Source: Nitrospira sp. ST-bin5 (lineage in GTDB: Bacteria; Nitrospirota; Nitrospiria; Nitrospirales; Nitrospiraceae). From it: a stretch of 64,000 nucleotides of DNA. Numbering within the stretch: position 1 is the first letter of the stretch; every line of letters begins with the position of its first letter. The notes beneath the pieces are model-generated. The model was not told the DNA's origin, did not search any database, and was given only the letters and a program-made list of their open reading frames with translations. The stretch spans positions 259,860-323,859 of the forward strand of contig MSXN01000009.1 in NCBI GenBank assembly GCA_002083555.1, given 5' to 3'. A program made the translations under genes and the position numbers. Of this stretch, positions 8,040 to 17,408 are shown one piece after another.

Positions 8040-9305
8040 ATGAGTGGGACGAAGCAGATTTCCATTGAGCAATTGAGGCCGGGTATGTTTGTCGTGGAGA
8101 TGGATCTTCCTTGGTATCGCACGCCCTTTCTGTTCCATAAGCGTCTGATTCGTGATGTGGAAACAGTAGTCGTGATGAAACAGCACGGCGTCCAACAGGT
8201 TACCATCGATACGACCAAGGGACTGGACGTGCCGGCGTCGGTACAGATACCTCCCGTCAAAGGCGAGCCCATGCCAGCGACGTTGGACGCTGGACACGAT
8301 GGCGATGAGGTGGCACCTAAAGCTGGTTCGCCCCCAATGGACGGTGGTGATAACCAGGTGGCGGCCTTGTATGGCGAGGCGCAAGAGGCCGTGGAGCGCA
8401 TCTTTGCCGATCTTGAACGCGGAGTCCCGCCGACGCCGGCCGCAACGAAAGAGATCGTCGGGGGGGTCATCACTCAGGTGCTGCACGACCGCAGCGCACT
8501 CCTCCTGCATAGTACCTTTCTCAAGGTAAAGCAGTTCGATCGCTCCCTGGGCGCGCATGCTCTTGATACGGCCATCTTGTCGCTGGTCGTTGCCGTCGAA
8601 AGCGGCGTCGATCCATCCCTCTACGAACAGCTTGGGATGGGAGCACTCCTGCATGATGTCGGGTACGTACGCCTCCCTCGCAATCTGGTCCGCAAGCGAG
8701 ACGAATGTAATGATTCAGAGCAGCGACTCTTGGAGCAGCACACCCAATTGGGCGTCACGGTGCTTGGCGAACAATCCGGTTACCACCAGGAGGTCTGTCG
8801 GGTCGTCGTGGAGCACCATGAGCGATGCGATGGAAGCGGGTATCCGCGGAAGCTGAAGGCTCAGGACATCTCCCCGCTTGCCCAAATCGTCGGGATCGTG
8901 GACCTCTATGACAAGATGGTCAGCCGCCGTGGGGGCAGGCCGGCGATGATTCCTCATGATGCCGTGCGTCAATTGTTTCTGGTCGGAGAACGCGGGCAAT
9001 ACCCCAAACCGTTGGTTGAGGCCGTGATTCGAAGCATCGGGGTGTACCCTGTCGGCAGCCTCGTTCGTTTGAATACCGGAGAGCAGGCGGTGGTGGTCGG
9101 GGTCAATCCGGAACAGCGCTTGAAACCTCAAGTGAAGATTACCGGAGGGCCGCACGGAGAGTCCTATCCCAATCCGGAGCAAGTCGACCTTGCTCTCCCT
9201 TCGCAGGATAAGGTGTCGCGCACGGTCTTACGCGTATTGGATCCCGTCCAAGAACGCGTCAATATTGCTATGTACCTGGACGATGACATGGATCAGGCCG
9301 CCTAA
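8040..9305 (+). CDS. Second DUF3391/HD-GYP protein, active-site variant
   Basis: A 421-residue paralogue of the divergent HD-GYP protein with the same layout. The metal-binding HD is kept (HDVGYVRLP, near residue 206), but the conserved Lys of HDIGK is Tyr. EHHERCDGSGYP is present near residue 259. Whether it hydrolyses c-di-GMP or only binds it is uncertain. GGGGAG lies ten bases before the ATG. The stop overlaps the start of the hybrid kinase gene, implying coupled expression. The 248 bases between it and the divergent HD-GYP gene must hold both promoters; no clear box was found there. Confidence 0.85.
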   Translation: MSGTKQISIEQLRPGMFVVEMDLPWYRTPFLFHKRLIRDVETVVVMKQHGVQQVTIDTTKGLDVPASVQIPPVKGEPMPATLDAGHDGDEVAPKAGSPPMDGGDNQVAALYGEAQEAVERIFADLERGVPPTPAATKEIVGGVITQVLHDRSALLLHSTFLKVKQFDRSLGAHALDTAILSLVVAVESGVDPSLYEQLGMGALLHDVGYVRLPRNLVRKRDECNDSEQRLLEQHTQLGVTVLGEQSGYHQEVCRVVVEHHERCDGSGYPRKLKAQDISPLAQIVGIVDLYDKMVSRRGGRPAMIPHDAVRQLFLVGERGQYPKPLVEAVIRSIGVYPVGSLVRLNTGEQAVVVGVNPEQRLKPQVKITGGPHGESYPNPEQVDLALPSQDKVSRTVLRVLDPVQERVNIAMYLDDDMDQAA

Positions 9306-12148
9306 TGAAGCAGCTTCCCCAACGGCGGCGTTCGGCGGCGACTCGGCCCGTCAAGAAACGGTCGCCGCAGTCATACGAAGGCCTATTGGACGGATTGCCG
9401 ATCGGCGTCCTTCTGTTGAGTCCGGCCGGGGTCATCTCTGCGATGAATGCCGAAGGCGCCCGTCTGTGCGGGGCGGCCGGGACTGGCTATATCGGAGCAC
9501 TCTTTCCGGAACTGTGGGAGCAGTTGACCGGGCTGAATGCGGCTATCACCCGCCAGCTCATTCAGCAGGTTCACCGCGAAAAGCAGCCCAGGCAGCCGGA
9601 TCAGGTGATCATACGGCAGGGCCGGGGCCGCGCGCTTCCGGTAGAGTGGACCTGCATGCCGGCCAGCTTCGATCAACAACTCGCAGTCTCCGTCAGCCTC
9701 AAAGATATGTCTCGAGAGCAGGAATTGACGCACGATCGTAATCGTCTTGCCGCGATCGCCGACGAGAGTCCGTATCCCATCCTTGAGCTCGACGATCAGG
9801 CCAGCCTGATCTATGCCAATCCGGTGATGACCGGACTGTTGACTCAATTCGGCTATGGAACCGACGGATATCCACAAGTGGCTCCGCAGGGTTTGCCCGA
9901 TCTGGTGCGCCGTTGTTTGGACGCGGACACGCCCATCCAGGAGACCGCCTCCCGCCTCCCCGACGCACGTTATGCATGGGTCTTCTGTCCGGTGAAAGCA
10001 GATCGCCATGTCCGCGGGTATGCCGTTGACCTGACAGAAACGCAGCGAGCGAAAGAGGCGCTTCACGCCTCGGCTGCGGAGCTGATCGCTCAAAACCTCC
10101 GGTTGGATCGGGCGCTTCAGGAGGCGCAAGCCGCCACTCATACCAAGGCGGCGTTTCTCGCCACGATCAGTCATGAACTGCGCACCCCCATGAATGGGGT
10201 GATCGGAATGACCAGCTTGCTCATGGACACCACCCTCGCTCCCGAACAGCGTTCGTATGCCGAGACCATTCGGCAATGTGGGGAAGCGCTCCTGCATTTG
10301 ATCAACGATGTCCTCGAGTGCAGCAAGATCGAAGCGGGCAAGCTGGAACTGGAATCGATCGAGTTCAATCTTCGGACGACTGTAGAGGATGTGCTCAAAC
10401 AGTTTGCCGAACGCGCCGAGTCCAAGGGTTTGGAATTGAACGGCCTCATTCACGCGGCCGTGCCCACCGGATTGAGGGGCGATCCAGGCCGGCTCCGCCA
10501 GGTTCTGACAAATCTGGTCGGAAACGCCATTAAGTTCACCGAACAGGGAGACGTCACCGTGCAGGTCTATCTGGAAGAGGAGACCGAGGGTGATGCCTTG
10601 CTCAGATTTGACGTGACGGATAGCGGTATCGGCATTAGCCCGGAAACACAAGACCGGCTCTTTCAACCGTTTGTCCAGGCGGATTCGACGATGACCAGGC
10701 GGTATGGAGGAACAGGACTCGGGTTATCGATATCTAAGCAATTGATTGAGTTGATGGGCGGACAAATCGGCGTGAAAAGTGCGCCGGATCGCGGCAGTAC
10801 GTTTTGGTGTACGGCCCGATTCCCGAAACAGCCTTCGTCGGTGTCGGCGATTCTGCCCATGGCGGATCTTCAAGGCCACCGTGTGCTCATCGTGGATGAC
10901 AATGAGTCCAACCGGCTTATCTTGCACCATCTGGTTTCCGGATGGGGCATGCAGGATGTGCTTGCGGAGGATGCGGCCAGTGCCCTGGCGCTCATTGAGG
11001 AGGCCTCTCGCCACGGCACCCCGTACGAGTGCGCGATTGTCGATGTGGTGATGCCCGGAAAAGACGGTCTGCAATTAGCGGCGGAGCTGCAAAGCCTTTC
11101 CTGCGCCGCTTCCATGCGTATCGTGGTCATGACTTCGCTCTTACAACGGGGGCATGCCGAGCGTGCCAGAAAGGTCGGGGCGAAGGGCTATCTCACCAAG
11201 CCCGTCCGACACGATGAATTGAGGGATTGCCTGCGTACGGTGCTCGGAATGGCGCATGGACCGGTCGATACTCCGCAGGCGGATGATACGGCCCCTCCGC
11301 GTCTGATTACGCGACACACCCTAGCGGAGCACTCCACGCGACGACGGATCTTGGTCGTTGAAGATAACGGCGTCAATCAGAAACTGGCCGTGCGCATGCT
11401 GGAGAAGCTCGGGTACCGGCCCGATTTGGTCGAAAACGGGCAGGAAGCACTGGCCGCACTTGATGCGGGGGCCTATGACGCGGTGCTCATGGATTGCCAG
11501 ATGCCTGTCATGGACGGGTTTGAGGCCACGGCCGCAATTCGCCGGCAAGAGGCTGCAGGAAAGCGCTATGTGAGCGAGGGCCATTTGCCGATCATCGCAG
11601 TGACGGCCAATGCGATGCAAGGTGATCGTGAGCGCTGCCTGGCCGCCGGCATGGATGCCTATCTTGCCAAACCCATTAAGCTGGAAGATGTGCGGACCAC
11701 TCTGGCACGGTGGGTCATGTCCCCTGCGTCAGAGGATAGGGGGAAAGGCGTGGCGAAGAGCTCGGGTCCGGTGTCCGATGGACGGTCGATCTTTGATCCG
11801 GCCCAAATGCTCCAGAACATCGGCGGTGATCAGGATCTCCTGGTGCAATTGGTCGACCTGTTTCTCGAACGACAGGCCGACATGATGAGCCAAATCCGGC
11901 AGGCCTTGTCTCTTGGGGACACCGTGACGGTCGAACGAGCCGCTCATACGCTTAAGGGAACGGCCGGCAATCTTTGCGCTCCGGAGGTGGCACTGGCTGC
12001 GGGCCGTCTCGAAGCCATCGGTCGGCTGGGGACACTGCACGACGCTCCGGCGGTCTATGCGCATCTCGAAATGGAAATGCTTCGCCTGCTTCGGATCCTC
12101 GAAGACTATCGTGGCGCGAGTGGCGCCATGACACAGGCCGCCGCCTGA
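9305..12148 (+). CDS. Hybrid sensor histidine kinase (PAS-PAS-HisKA-HATPase-REC-REC-Hpt)
   Basis: A 947-residue multi-domain sensor without obvious membrane segments. In order: two PAS-like regions (about 25-140 and 145-250), a coiled segment, HisKA with the phospho-His in SHELRTPMNGVIGM (near 290), an HATPase with NAIKFTE and GTGLGLSISKQL, REC1 (about 520-640, Asp in IVDVVMPGKDG), REC2 (about 680-800, Asp in LMDCQMPVMDG) and a C-terminal Hpt with AAHTLKGTAGN. This is a BarA-like phosphorelay kinase. It is cytoplasmic and co-translated with the variant HD-GYP protein, suggesting the phosphorelay and c-di-GMP turnover are linked. No cognate output regulator is adjacent. Confidence 0.9.
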   Translation: MKQLPQRRRSAATRPVKKRSPQSYEGLLDGLPIGVLLLSPAGVISAMNAEGARLCGAAGTGYIGALFPELWEQLTGLNAAITRQLIQQVHREKQPRQPDQVIIRQGRGRALPVEWTCMPASFDQQLAVSVSLKDMSREQELTHDRNRLAAIADESPYPILELDDQASLIYANPVMTGLLTQFGYGTDGYPQVAPQGLPDLVRRCLDADTPIQETASRLPDARYAWVFCPVKADRHVRGYAVDLTETQRAKEALHASAAELIAQNLRLDRALQEAQAATHTKAAFLATISHELRTPMNGVIGMTSLLMDTTLAPEQRSYAETIRQCGEALLHLINDVLECSKIEAGKLELESIEFNLRTTVEDVLKQFAERAESKGLELNGLIHAAVPTGLRGDPGRLRQVLTNLVGNAIKFTEQGDVTVQVYLEEETEGDALLRFDVTDSGIGISPETQDRLFQPFVQADSTMTRRYGGTGLGLSISKQLIELMGGQIGVKSAPDRGSTFWCTARFPKQPSSVSAILPMADLQGHRVLIVDDNESNRLILHHLVSGWGMQDVLAEDAASALALIEEASRHGTPYECAIVDVVMPGKDGLQLAAELQSLSCAASMRIVVMTSLLQRGHAERARKVGAKGYLTKPVRHDELRDCLRTVLGMAHGPVDTPQADDTAPPRLITRHTLAEHSTRRRILVVEDNGVNQKLAVRMLEKLGYRPDLVENGQEALAALDAGAYDAVLMDCQMPVMDGFEATAAIRRQEAAGKRYVSEGHLPIIAVTANAMQGDRERCLAAGMDAYLAKPIKLEDVRTTLARWVMSPASEDRGKGVAKSSGPVSDGRSIFDPAQMLQNIGGDQDLLVQLVDLFLERQADMMSQIRQALSLGDTVTVERAAHTLKGTAGNLCAPEVALAAGRLEAIGRLGTLHDAPAVYAHLEMEMLRLLRILEDYRGASGAMTQAAA

Positions 12149-12189
12149 TGCCACTCTTGCGTCATCGTCTATGTCCTGCCGAAGAGCAA

Positions 12190-12675
12190 TCAGACGGAGC
12201 AGACAGCCGATGCGACCGGCTTGGGGGCAAGGGTGTCAGCCGCGGGCTTGTGTGAGAACAGCGGAAAGCGTGTGGGATAGTTGTCGGGTAGGATCAGCTG
12301 CTTGCAGAGTTTGGTGCGAGGATTCATGAGAAGCGGTCCCCGGAGATTGGCCGTGATGCCTGTCGGGTCGTTGGACGGAATGGTGAGCAGCACGGACAGG
12401 ATCAACTCGTCGTCGTCCTTGCCGCCCACTTCAAGGAGGGCTTCATGGGGCGCCTGGACGTTATAGTCAGGGTGGAACGTGGCCGGGTCGAGAATCACAA
12501 AGGCCAGTCCCGGTTCGTCGAGTGACTGCAACCATTTGAAGGGCGCATCCGTATCGTGATCGAGAATCACGTAGCGGCGGCAGTCTGGAAATCCAAGAAT
12601 CCCGTTAGGAAATGTCAGGACCGCATCGGGTCGAACGTCACAGGTGCCGAAACGGGTCGAACGACATTGCATCAT
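12190..12675 (-). CDS. fliW: Flagellar assembly factor FliW
   Basis: A 161-residue protein with the FliW features LTFPNGILGFP near residue 20 and a central PEPGLAFVILDP-like strand. FliW binds flagellin and CsrA; free FliW removes CsrA from flagellin mRNA and so couples translation to secretion. It starts six bases after the csrA stop. Its flagellin partner gene is not in the window. It converges on the hybrid kinase gene with only 41 bases between stops and no clear terminator. Confidence 0.95.
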   Translation of the reverse strand: MMQCRSTRFGTCDVRPDAVLTFPNGILGFPDCRRYVILDHDTDAPFKWLQSLDEPGLAFVILDPATFHPDYNVQAPHEALLEVGGKDDDELILSVLLTIPSNDPTGITANLRGPLLMNPRTKLCKQLILPDNYPTRFPLFSHKPAADTLAPKPVASAVCSV

Positions 12676-12681
12676 GCATCC

Positions 12682-12927
12682 TTATGGCGCGCTCCGCCGC
12701 TTCGGCGGTGCAAGGTGGCGAAAGGCGTCGAGTGGAATGACTTGTGTTTTCGAGGCCAAGTGATTTTCGTCCTGAATCCGCGCATAGACTTCATCGCGAT
12801 GCACCTCAACGGTGTGCGGCGCCTCGATCCCCAGGCGGACTTGTCCGCCTTTCATCCCGAGGACAATGACCCGGATATCCGGACCGATGGTCACACCTTC
12901 GCCGCGTCTTCTTGTCAGGACCAGCAT
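12682..12927 (-). CDS. csrA: Carbon storage regulator CsrA
   Basis: An 81-residue RNA-binding translational repressor. The MLVLTRRRGEGVTIGPDIRV start and the GIEAPHTVEVHRDEVY strand are diagnostic. The C-terminal tail after residue 60 is longer than in E. coli CsrA (61 residues), as is common where FliW is present. GGAAGG lies five bases before the ATG. A sigma-28-like promoter lies 40-70 bases upstream, so it may be made late in flagellar assembly with fliW. Confidence 0.97.
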   Translation of the reverse strand: MLVLTRRRGEGVTIGPDIRVIVLGMKGGQVRLGIEAPHTVEVHRDEVYARIQDENHLASKTQVIPLDAFRHLAPPKRRSAP

Positions 12928-12968
12928 GAACGCCTTCCGTGGCTGTTGAACCGATACCCCCTACGAGT

Positions 12969-12995
12969 CTATCGGTCTATCTGCTGAAACCTTGA
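12969..12995 (-). promoter_or_regulatory. Candidate sigma-28 promoter of csrA-fliW
   Basis: The minus strand reads TCAAGGTT, 11 bases, ACCGATAG, close to the FliA consensus TAAAGTTT-N11-GCCGATAA. It lies between the flgL stop and the csrA start and would give a leader of about 35 bases. Confidence 0.5.
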
Positions 12996-13009
12996 GCGTC
13001 AGTTCCTGC

Positions 13010-14776
13010 TTACTGCAAATAGCGCAGGAGGGAGTTGTTAAACAGTTGGTTCAGCGTCCGGCTGGCGGCTTCGATCGCGTATTGTTGCAACGTGAGATCG
13101 GAAATCGCTTTGGCGAGATCCACATCCTCCATTTCCGAGAGGGTTTGGGTAAAGAATGATTTGAATTCATCCAGTCGACCGGCGCTGCCCGTCAGCCGAT
13201 TCGACAAGGCCCCCACTTCTCCCAGGACGGCGCCGGCCTGGCTGAGTCCGGTGCCGACATCCCCGATTGTGTTGCGGATGCCCCCGCGGTAGTTTGTTCT
13301 GAGCGAGGTGACGAGGGTCTTGATCGAGTCGAACAAGTCGATATTGGGACCGCTGAACACCCGATCCCCGGATACGTTGGTCGGCACCACTTGATTTTTG
13401 CCCACCTCCACCTGATGGACGCCGGCATCGCCTTGATATTGCAACCCCGTCACCACGGCAAACCGGTCACCCGTGGCCGGAGCGCCGCTGCCGGTGGAGA
13501 GCTGCAGCCGGATTCCGTCGAAACTGATGTCGCTCCCAGTGCTGTAGTTTTGATTGGCCAGCACGGTCCGTGGAGTGAGACTCACGGCATATGCGTCACC
13601 GCCTTGCGGTCCGCCGCGATCGCTATTGGAGAGGACAACCCGAAGGCCGTCGAACTCAATGGCGTTGCCTGACACGTAGGTGTTGCCAGAGGACACCGTG
13701 GCGCTCGTCGTCGTGTTTACAATGTTGTATTGGGTACTGGAGGTGAACTGGATCGAATAGGAATTGAGCGTCAAATTGGCCGGTCCGATAATCCCTGCAT
13801 CAGCGGCAAAGGCCCCCCCCGTATTGGCGCTGTTCTTGGTCACATTCACTGGGACCGTCACATCCAAGACGTCATACTGGGTCGCCGATGAAAACCGGAT
13901 TACGTAGTCATCCAAGGTGACGAGGTTGTCATCCACGACGCTCCCTTGGCTGACCACCGCGCCGCCGGTATTGGTCGATCCAGGGCTGGTCGTAGCCGTG
14001 AGTGCAAAGGGCTTATCTCCGGTTGTCCGGCTCCCCCCCACCAGCCCTAACGCAGCACGAGAGGTGCCTCCGGTCACCGTCACGGTGGAGTCCGATCCAT
14101 GCGCGTCGGACGCAATGACGAGATGATCCGTCTCAAACGTCACCGTCACGTGTTTCCCCGCTGCGGTCAATGCGGCATCGGCATTGATCTGCGTTTGGAC
14201 CCGCGCGGCGAGTTGAGCGCCGGTCAAGCTACCCGTGGCCGATGTCAGATCGATGGTGCCGGAGGTGACGCCGTCGACCGAGACCACGAGCGTATCGTTG
14301 GTGCCGTTAGTCAGCGTGACGGGCGTCGTAATCGCGAGCCCGGTCGTTCGGCCGTGGGTGCTGGTACCGGTAAACACCGGCTGCCCGTTCAACTCGGCAT
14401 TGGCATATTGCTGGACCAGGGAGTAGAGCTGACGGACTTCGCGGGAACCGATGACGCGTTCCGCCGGACCATTCGTATCGCTGCCGAACTGGACGGCGAG
14501 CTCTTGGACACGGCTGAGGGTGTCTGTCGTGCTGCTCAGGAGTTTATCGCTCAGATCGAGGCGTGTCCTGCCGAAGGAGATATTTCGTAGCCGTTGCTCA
14601 ATCGACGCGACGGACGCCTTATCGAGGCTGATATGGTTGAAGGCGCTGGGATCATCGGACGGCTTCCGCACTTTTTTGCCAGTCGAGACCTGCTGTTGCA
14701 GCTCCAAAGATCGTGCGCGCGACCGTTCCAGATTGTTGACCAACACACCGAACGTTTGTTGCTCAGTCACACGCAT
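13010..14776 (-). CDS. flgL: Hook-filament junction protein FlgL (HAP3), enlarged
   Basis: FlgL joins the hook (through FlgK) to the flagellin filament. The N-terminal coiled region MRVTEQQTFGVLVNNLERSR with QVSTGKKVRKPSDDPSAF and the C-terminal helix ending in LLRYLQ are typical. The protein has 588 residues, about twice the usual length. The excess lies at about residues 150-440: one Flagellin_IN-like module (TNGTNDTLVVSVDG through SRAALGLVGG) and then three or four related beta modules such as YSIQFTSSTQYNIVNTTT. Similar modules occur in the FlgK encoded upstream. It is the fourth gene of the flgM-flgN-flgK-flgL run. Confidence 0.95.
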   Translation of the reverse strand: MRVTEQQTFGVLVNNLERSRARSLELQQQVSTGKKVRKPSDDPSAFNHISLDKASVASIEQRLRNISFGRTRLDLSDKLLSSTTDTLSRVQELAVQFGSDTNGPAERVIGSREVRQLYSLVQQYANAELNGQPVFTGTSTHGRTTGLAITTPVTLTNGTNDTLVVSVDGVTSGTIDLTSATGSLTGAQLAARVQTQINADAALTAAGKHVTVTFETDHLVIASDAHGSDSTVTVTGGTSRAALGLVGGSRTTGDKPFALTATTSPGSTNTGGAVVSQGSVVDDNLVTLDDYVIRFSSATQYDVLDVTVPVNVTKNSANTGGAFAADAGIIGPANLTLNSYSIQFTSSTQYNIVNTTTSATVSSGNTYVSGNAIEFDGLRVVLSNSDRGGPQGGDAYAVSLTPRTVLANQNYSTGSDISFDGIRLQLSTGSGAPATGDRFAVVTGLQYQGDAGVHQVEVGKNQVVPTNVSGDRVFSGPNIDLFDSIKTLVTSLRTNYRGGIRNTIGDVGTGLSQAGAVLGEVGALSNRLTGSAGRLDEFKSFFTQTLSEMEDVDLAKAISDLTLQQYAIEAASRTLNQLFNNSLLRYLQ

Positions 14777-14791
14777 CGAGGCTGCTCCTTT

Positions 14792-16819
14792 CTAGCGCTT
14801 CAAGGTTAATAAGGTGTCAAACATCTCGTCGGTGACGCGGATCAAGCGCGCCGCCGCTTCAAATCCCCGTTGAAACTTGACGAGATTCACGAGCTCTTCA
14901 TCGATCGAGACGCCCGACACTTGTGCCCGGAAGGTGTCGATTTGATCGCGGAGGATTTCCTGTGCCGTTTGCTCGCGATCGGCCGTTTGGGCGGAGACCC
15001 CGAGATTGGCCGCGGTGCTGCGATAGGCGTCATGCAATGTGTTGTTGTTGAGACTGGCAAACTGTGTGTGCTGGAGTGCCACGAGTTGGAGCAGCGTCGC
15101 GTTGTTGCCGGGGATGCCGGCTCGCGTGGAGGAGGCGGCGACCGTGGCAGGATTCGTAAGGGCGACGGCAATGTTGCCCGCGCTGTCTCGATAGGAATTC
15201 ACTCGAAACACATCATTCGCCACCGGGGCGCCTGACAGCGTAACACTGATGCCATCAAAGATGAACGTGGACGGGGTGCTATAGGTGCCGGAGGCGGCGG
15301 TGCTGGTCCCACCCAGCAGACCGAGGCTGGCTCTGGCATTGCCGCCTGTCACATTCACTGCCGAGGAGGCACCGGTCCCGTTGGATGTCAAAACGACGCG
15401 GTTGGTGATCGTGTCGAAGGTAGCTGACACTGTCAAGCCTGCGGCTTGTAATGTGGCATCGGCGTTGATCTGTGTCTGAATTTCCTGGGCCAGCGCCGCG
15501 CCGGAGGTATAGGCCTGGCCCGGAGACGCGGCACCTGTCAGCGTGATGGTTCCGGAGGCCACCCCGTCGACTGAGACAGTCAAGGTGTCGTTGGTTCCGG
15601 TAATGATGGAGAGGGGCGCGGCACTCGAAGGGGCCGTAATAGCGGTACCGGTATAATTGCCCCGAATGGTGGCTCCAGTGGTGGTGTCCACAATCGAGTA
15701 CGCCGTCGCTGAAGTAAACTGGACCTCGTAGTCGTGGAACGTCAGCAAACTGTTCGCGGTCACGGTTCCGCTGCCGATCGCCGCCGTTCCCTGATTGTTG
15801 GAATCCGCCTGAGTTGTGACCGCGGGCGGCGTAAAAAAGTCTCGCCCCGTAGACCCGTCAAGACCGTAGCCCTGACGATGAATCAGGTTGACGGCATTCG
15901 AGAGTGTCGAGGCAATGCGATCAAATTGATCTTGCAGCCCCTGGACCGTGGTGTCTCGTAAATCAAGCAACGCGCGAAGGCGGCCGCTGGTGATCTGCCG
16001 GTCGAGACTGACCGTCCTGGTTCCGCCAGTCGAATATCCGACTTCAAAAAGCCCCGCATTGTCCGCGGAGGCGACTGCTTCCAGATTGCGATGCGTGTCG
16101 CCTTCCACGACAACCTGCCCGCGAGCGGCGAATATGCTGAGCCCTCCGGTACTGCTTTCAATGCTGGTGATATCGATGCGCTGGGCTAACTCGTTGAGCG
16201 CCAGCTGGCGCTGGTCCCTGAGGCCGTTGGCATTCTGCCCCGTGACTTCCGCGGTGACAATCTTTCCGTTCAGCTCAGCCAACTGAGTCGTGAGGCTATT
16301 GATCTCGGTGATGGTTTGCGAGACCTGGAAATTCAAGGAAGCTCGGGCGTTGGTGAGATCCGATGCGGCTTGGTTGAGACTTGCCGTCAATTGACTCGCT
16401 TTGCCCAGCAAGACCGACCGTGCCGCGGACTCGCCCGGCGACGTCGAGACATCCTGGAACCCCTGAAACAACTCGCTGAGGGCGGCCCCGATGCCCTGAT
16501 CGTTACTATCGCCGAATATATTCTGCAATCGAAAGAGCTCGTCTCGAGTTACGGATAGACGCCCGAGCGTTTGGTCGGACACGGTGAGCTGTTGCTCGAC
16601 GAAACGATCGACATGGCGTCGGATCGAAGTGGCCTGCACGCCGGTCCCCGACATGCCGGGTTGTCCGTTAATCGGCGGCCGCTCCGTCAAGACGGCTTCC
16701 TGTCGTGAAAAGCCCGGAGTATTGACGTTGGAGATGTTATGCCCACTGACCGTCAGCGCTTGCTGAGCGGTGTTCAAGGCTGTCCGGGCGATGTCAAAGA
16801 GGGAGTTTAAGCCACCCAT
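14792..16819 (-). CDS. flgK: Hook-associated protein FlgK (HAP1)
   Basis: A 675-residue junction protein between hook and FlgL. The N-terminal rod/hook motif ALTVSGHNISNVNTPGFSRQ and the C-terminal helix (SIDEELVNLVKFQRGFEAAARLI) are diagnostic. A Flagellin_IN-like module (ITGTNDTLTVSVDG through ARASLGLLGG) sits at about residues 410-510, preceded by the YEVQFTSATAYSIVDTTT module that also recurs in FlgL. It starts three bases after the flgN stop, so its export chaperone is made immediately before it. Confidence 0.97.
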   Translation of the reverse strand: MGGLNSLFDIARTALNTAQQALTVSGHNISNVNTPGFSRQEAVLTERPPINGQPGMSGTGVQATSIRRHVDRFVEQQLTVSDQTLGRLSVTRDELFRLQNIFGDSNDQGIGAALSELFQGFQDVSTSPGESAARSVLLGKASQLTASLNQAASDLTNARASLNFQVSQTITEINSLTTQLAELNGKIVTAEVTGQNANGLRDQRQLALNELAQRIDITSIESSTGGLSIFAARGQVVVEGDTHRNLEAVASADNAGLFEVGYSTGGTRTVSLDRQITSGRLRALLDLRDTTVQGLQDQFDRIASTLSNAVNLIHRQGYGLDGSTGRDFFTPPAVTTQADSNNQGTAAIGSGTVTANSLLTFHDYEVQFTSATAYSIVDTTTGATIRGNYTGTAITAPSSAAPLSIITGTNDTLTVSVDGVASGTITLTGAASPGQAYTSGAALAQEIQTQINADATLQAAGLTVSATFDTITNRVVLTSNGTGASSAVNVTGGNARASLGLLGGTSTAASGTYSTPSTFIFDGISVTLSGAPVANDVFRVNSYRDSAGNIAVALTNPATVAASSTRAGIPGNNATLLQLVALQHTQFASLNNNTLHDAYRSTAANLGVSAQTADREQTAQEILRDQIDTFRAQVSGVSIDEELVNLVKFQRGFEAAARLIRVTDEMFDTLLTLKR

Positions 16820-16822
16820 AGG

Positions 16823-17335
16823 CTATCCCTGCTGGTAGAGGACGGCTGATGACGGGTGTGCGAGCGCAGGCTTCCCCGTCCGGTTGTACGCCTTGCCGTC
16901 CGTCAGAGCAGCTGCTCCGGCGGTCAAGGCGTGTTCGACAAACCCTCGAATGCCGTCGATGAGGACCACGTTCTGCTTGATCTCTTCACGCACATGCTTG
17001 GCGGTGGCCATCAAGGTCTCGTGATGACGACGAACGGTGGACGCCTCCGATCCTTGCCAGCGATCGAGCAGGAGGCGCAACGACACGATGGAGTCAGACA
17101 ACGACAGCGCGAGCACAATCTGGCGGACCGTCTGATCTCGCGCGTCTGCAATGGACTGGAGTTGTTCGAGTACCGCAAGGCGGCGAACATTGATGGGGTG
17201 GAAGTCGCCGATGGCGAGTGTTTTGATCGCGTGACGCTCCGCCTCGACCGTTTCGAGGAGGGACTGGCAGGCGGCCAGTTCCCGGAGGAGGATCGTGACT
17301 AACTGTGATGACAGTGCCGTTGAAACCGAAGGCAT
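16823..17335 (-). CDS. flgN: FlgN-like export chaperone for FlgK/FlgL
   Basis: A 170-residue, largely helical protein. FlgN family members bind the C-terminal helices of FlgK and FlgL and deliver them to the export gate. The assignment rests on the heptad-rich sequence (LLRELAACQSLLETVEAERHAI near the N-terminus), the size and the position between flgM and flgK. Individual residues are poorly conserved in this family. Confidence 0.8.
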   Translation of the reverse strand: MPSVSTALSSQLVTILLRELAACQSLLETVEAERHAIKTLAIGDFHPINVRRLAVLEQLQSIADARDQTVRQIVLALSLSDSIVSLRLLLDRWQGSEASTVRRHHETLMATAKHVREEIKQNVVLIDGIRGFVEHALTAGAAALTDGKAYNRTGKPALAHPSSAVLYQQG

Positions 17336-17366
17336 ACGCGCTCCCTGCGAACTTGCTTCGGACGTG

Positions 17367-17387
17367 ACGCAGCCATCCTGGCTGCGT
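17367..17387. other. Hairpin between flgM and flgN
   Basis: The perfect 8-bp inverted repeat ACGCAGCC/GGCTGCGT has a five-base loop and lies in the 73-base flgM-flgN gap. There is no U-tract on either side, so it is more likely an RNA-processing or attenuation element than a full terminator. Confidence 0.4.
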
Positions 17388-17408
17388 GGTCGATGTGGAC
17401 CGTACCTG

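Noticed and set aside
9383..10666. 427-codon open frame antisense to the hybrid kinase gene
   Set aside because: The plus-strand frame carries complete PAS, HisKA and HATPase motifs; the antisense frame has no recognisable domain and is a by-product of GC-rich codon use.
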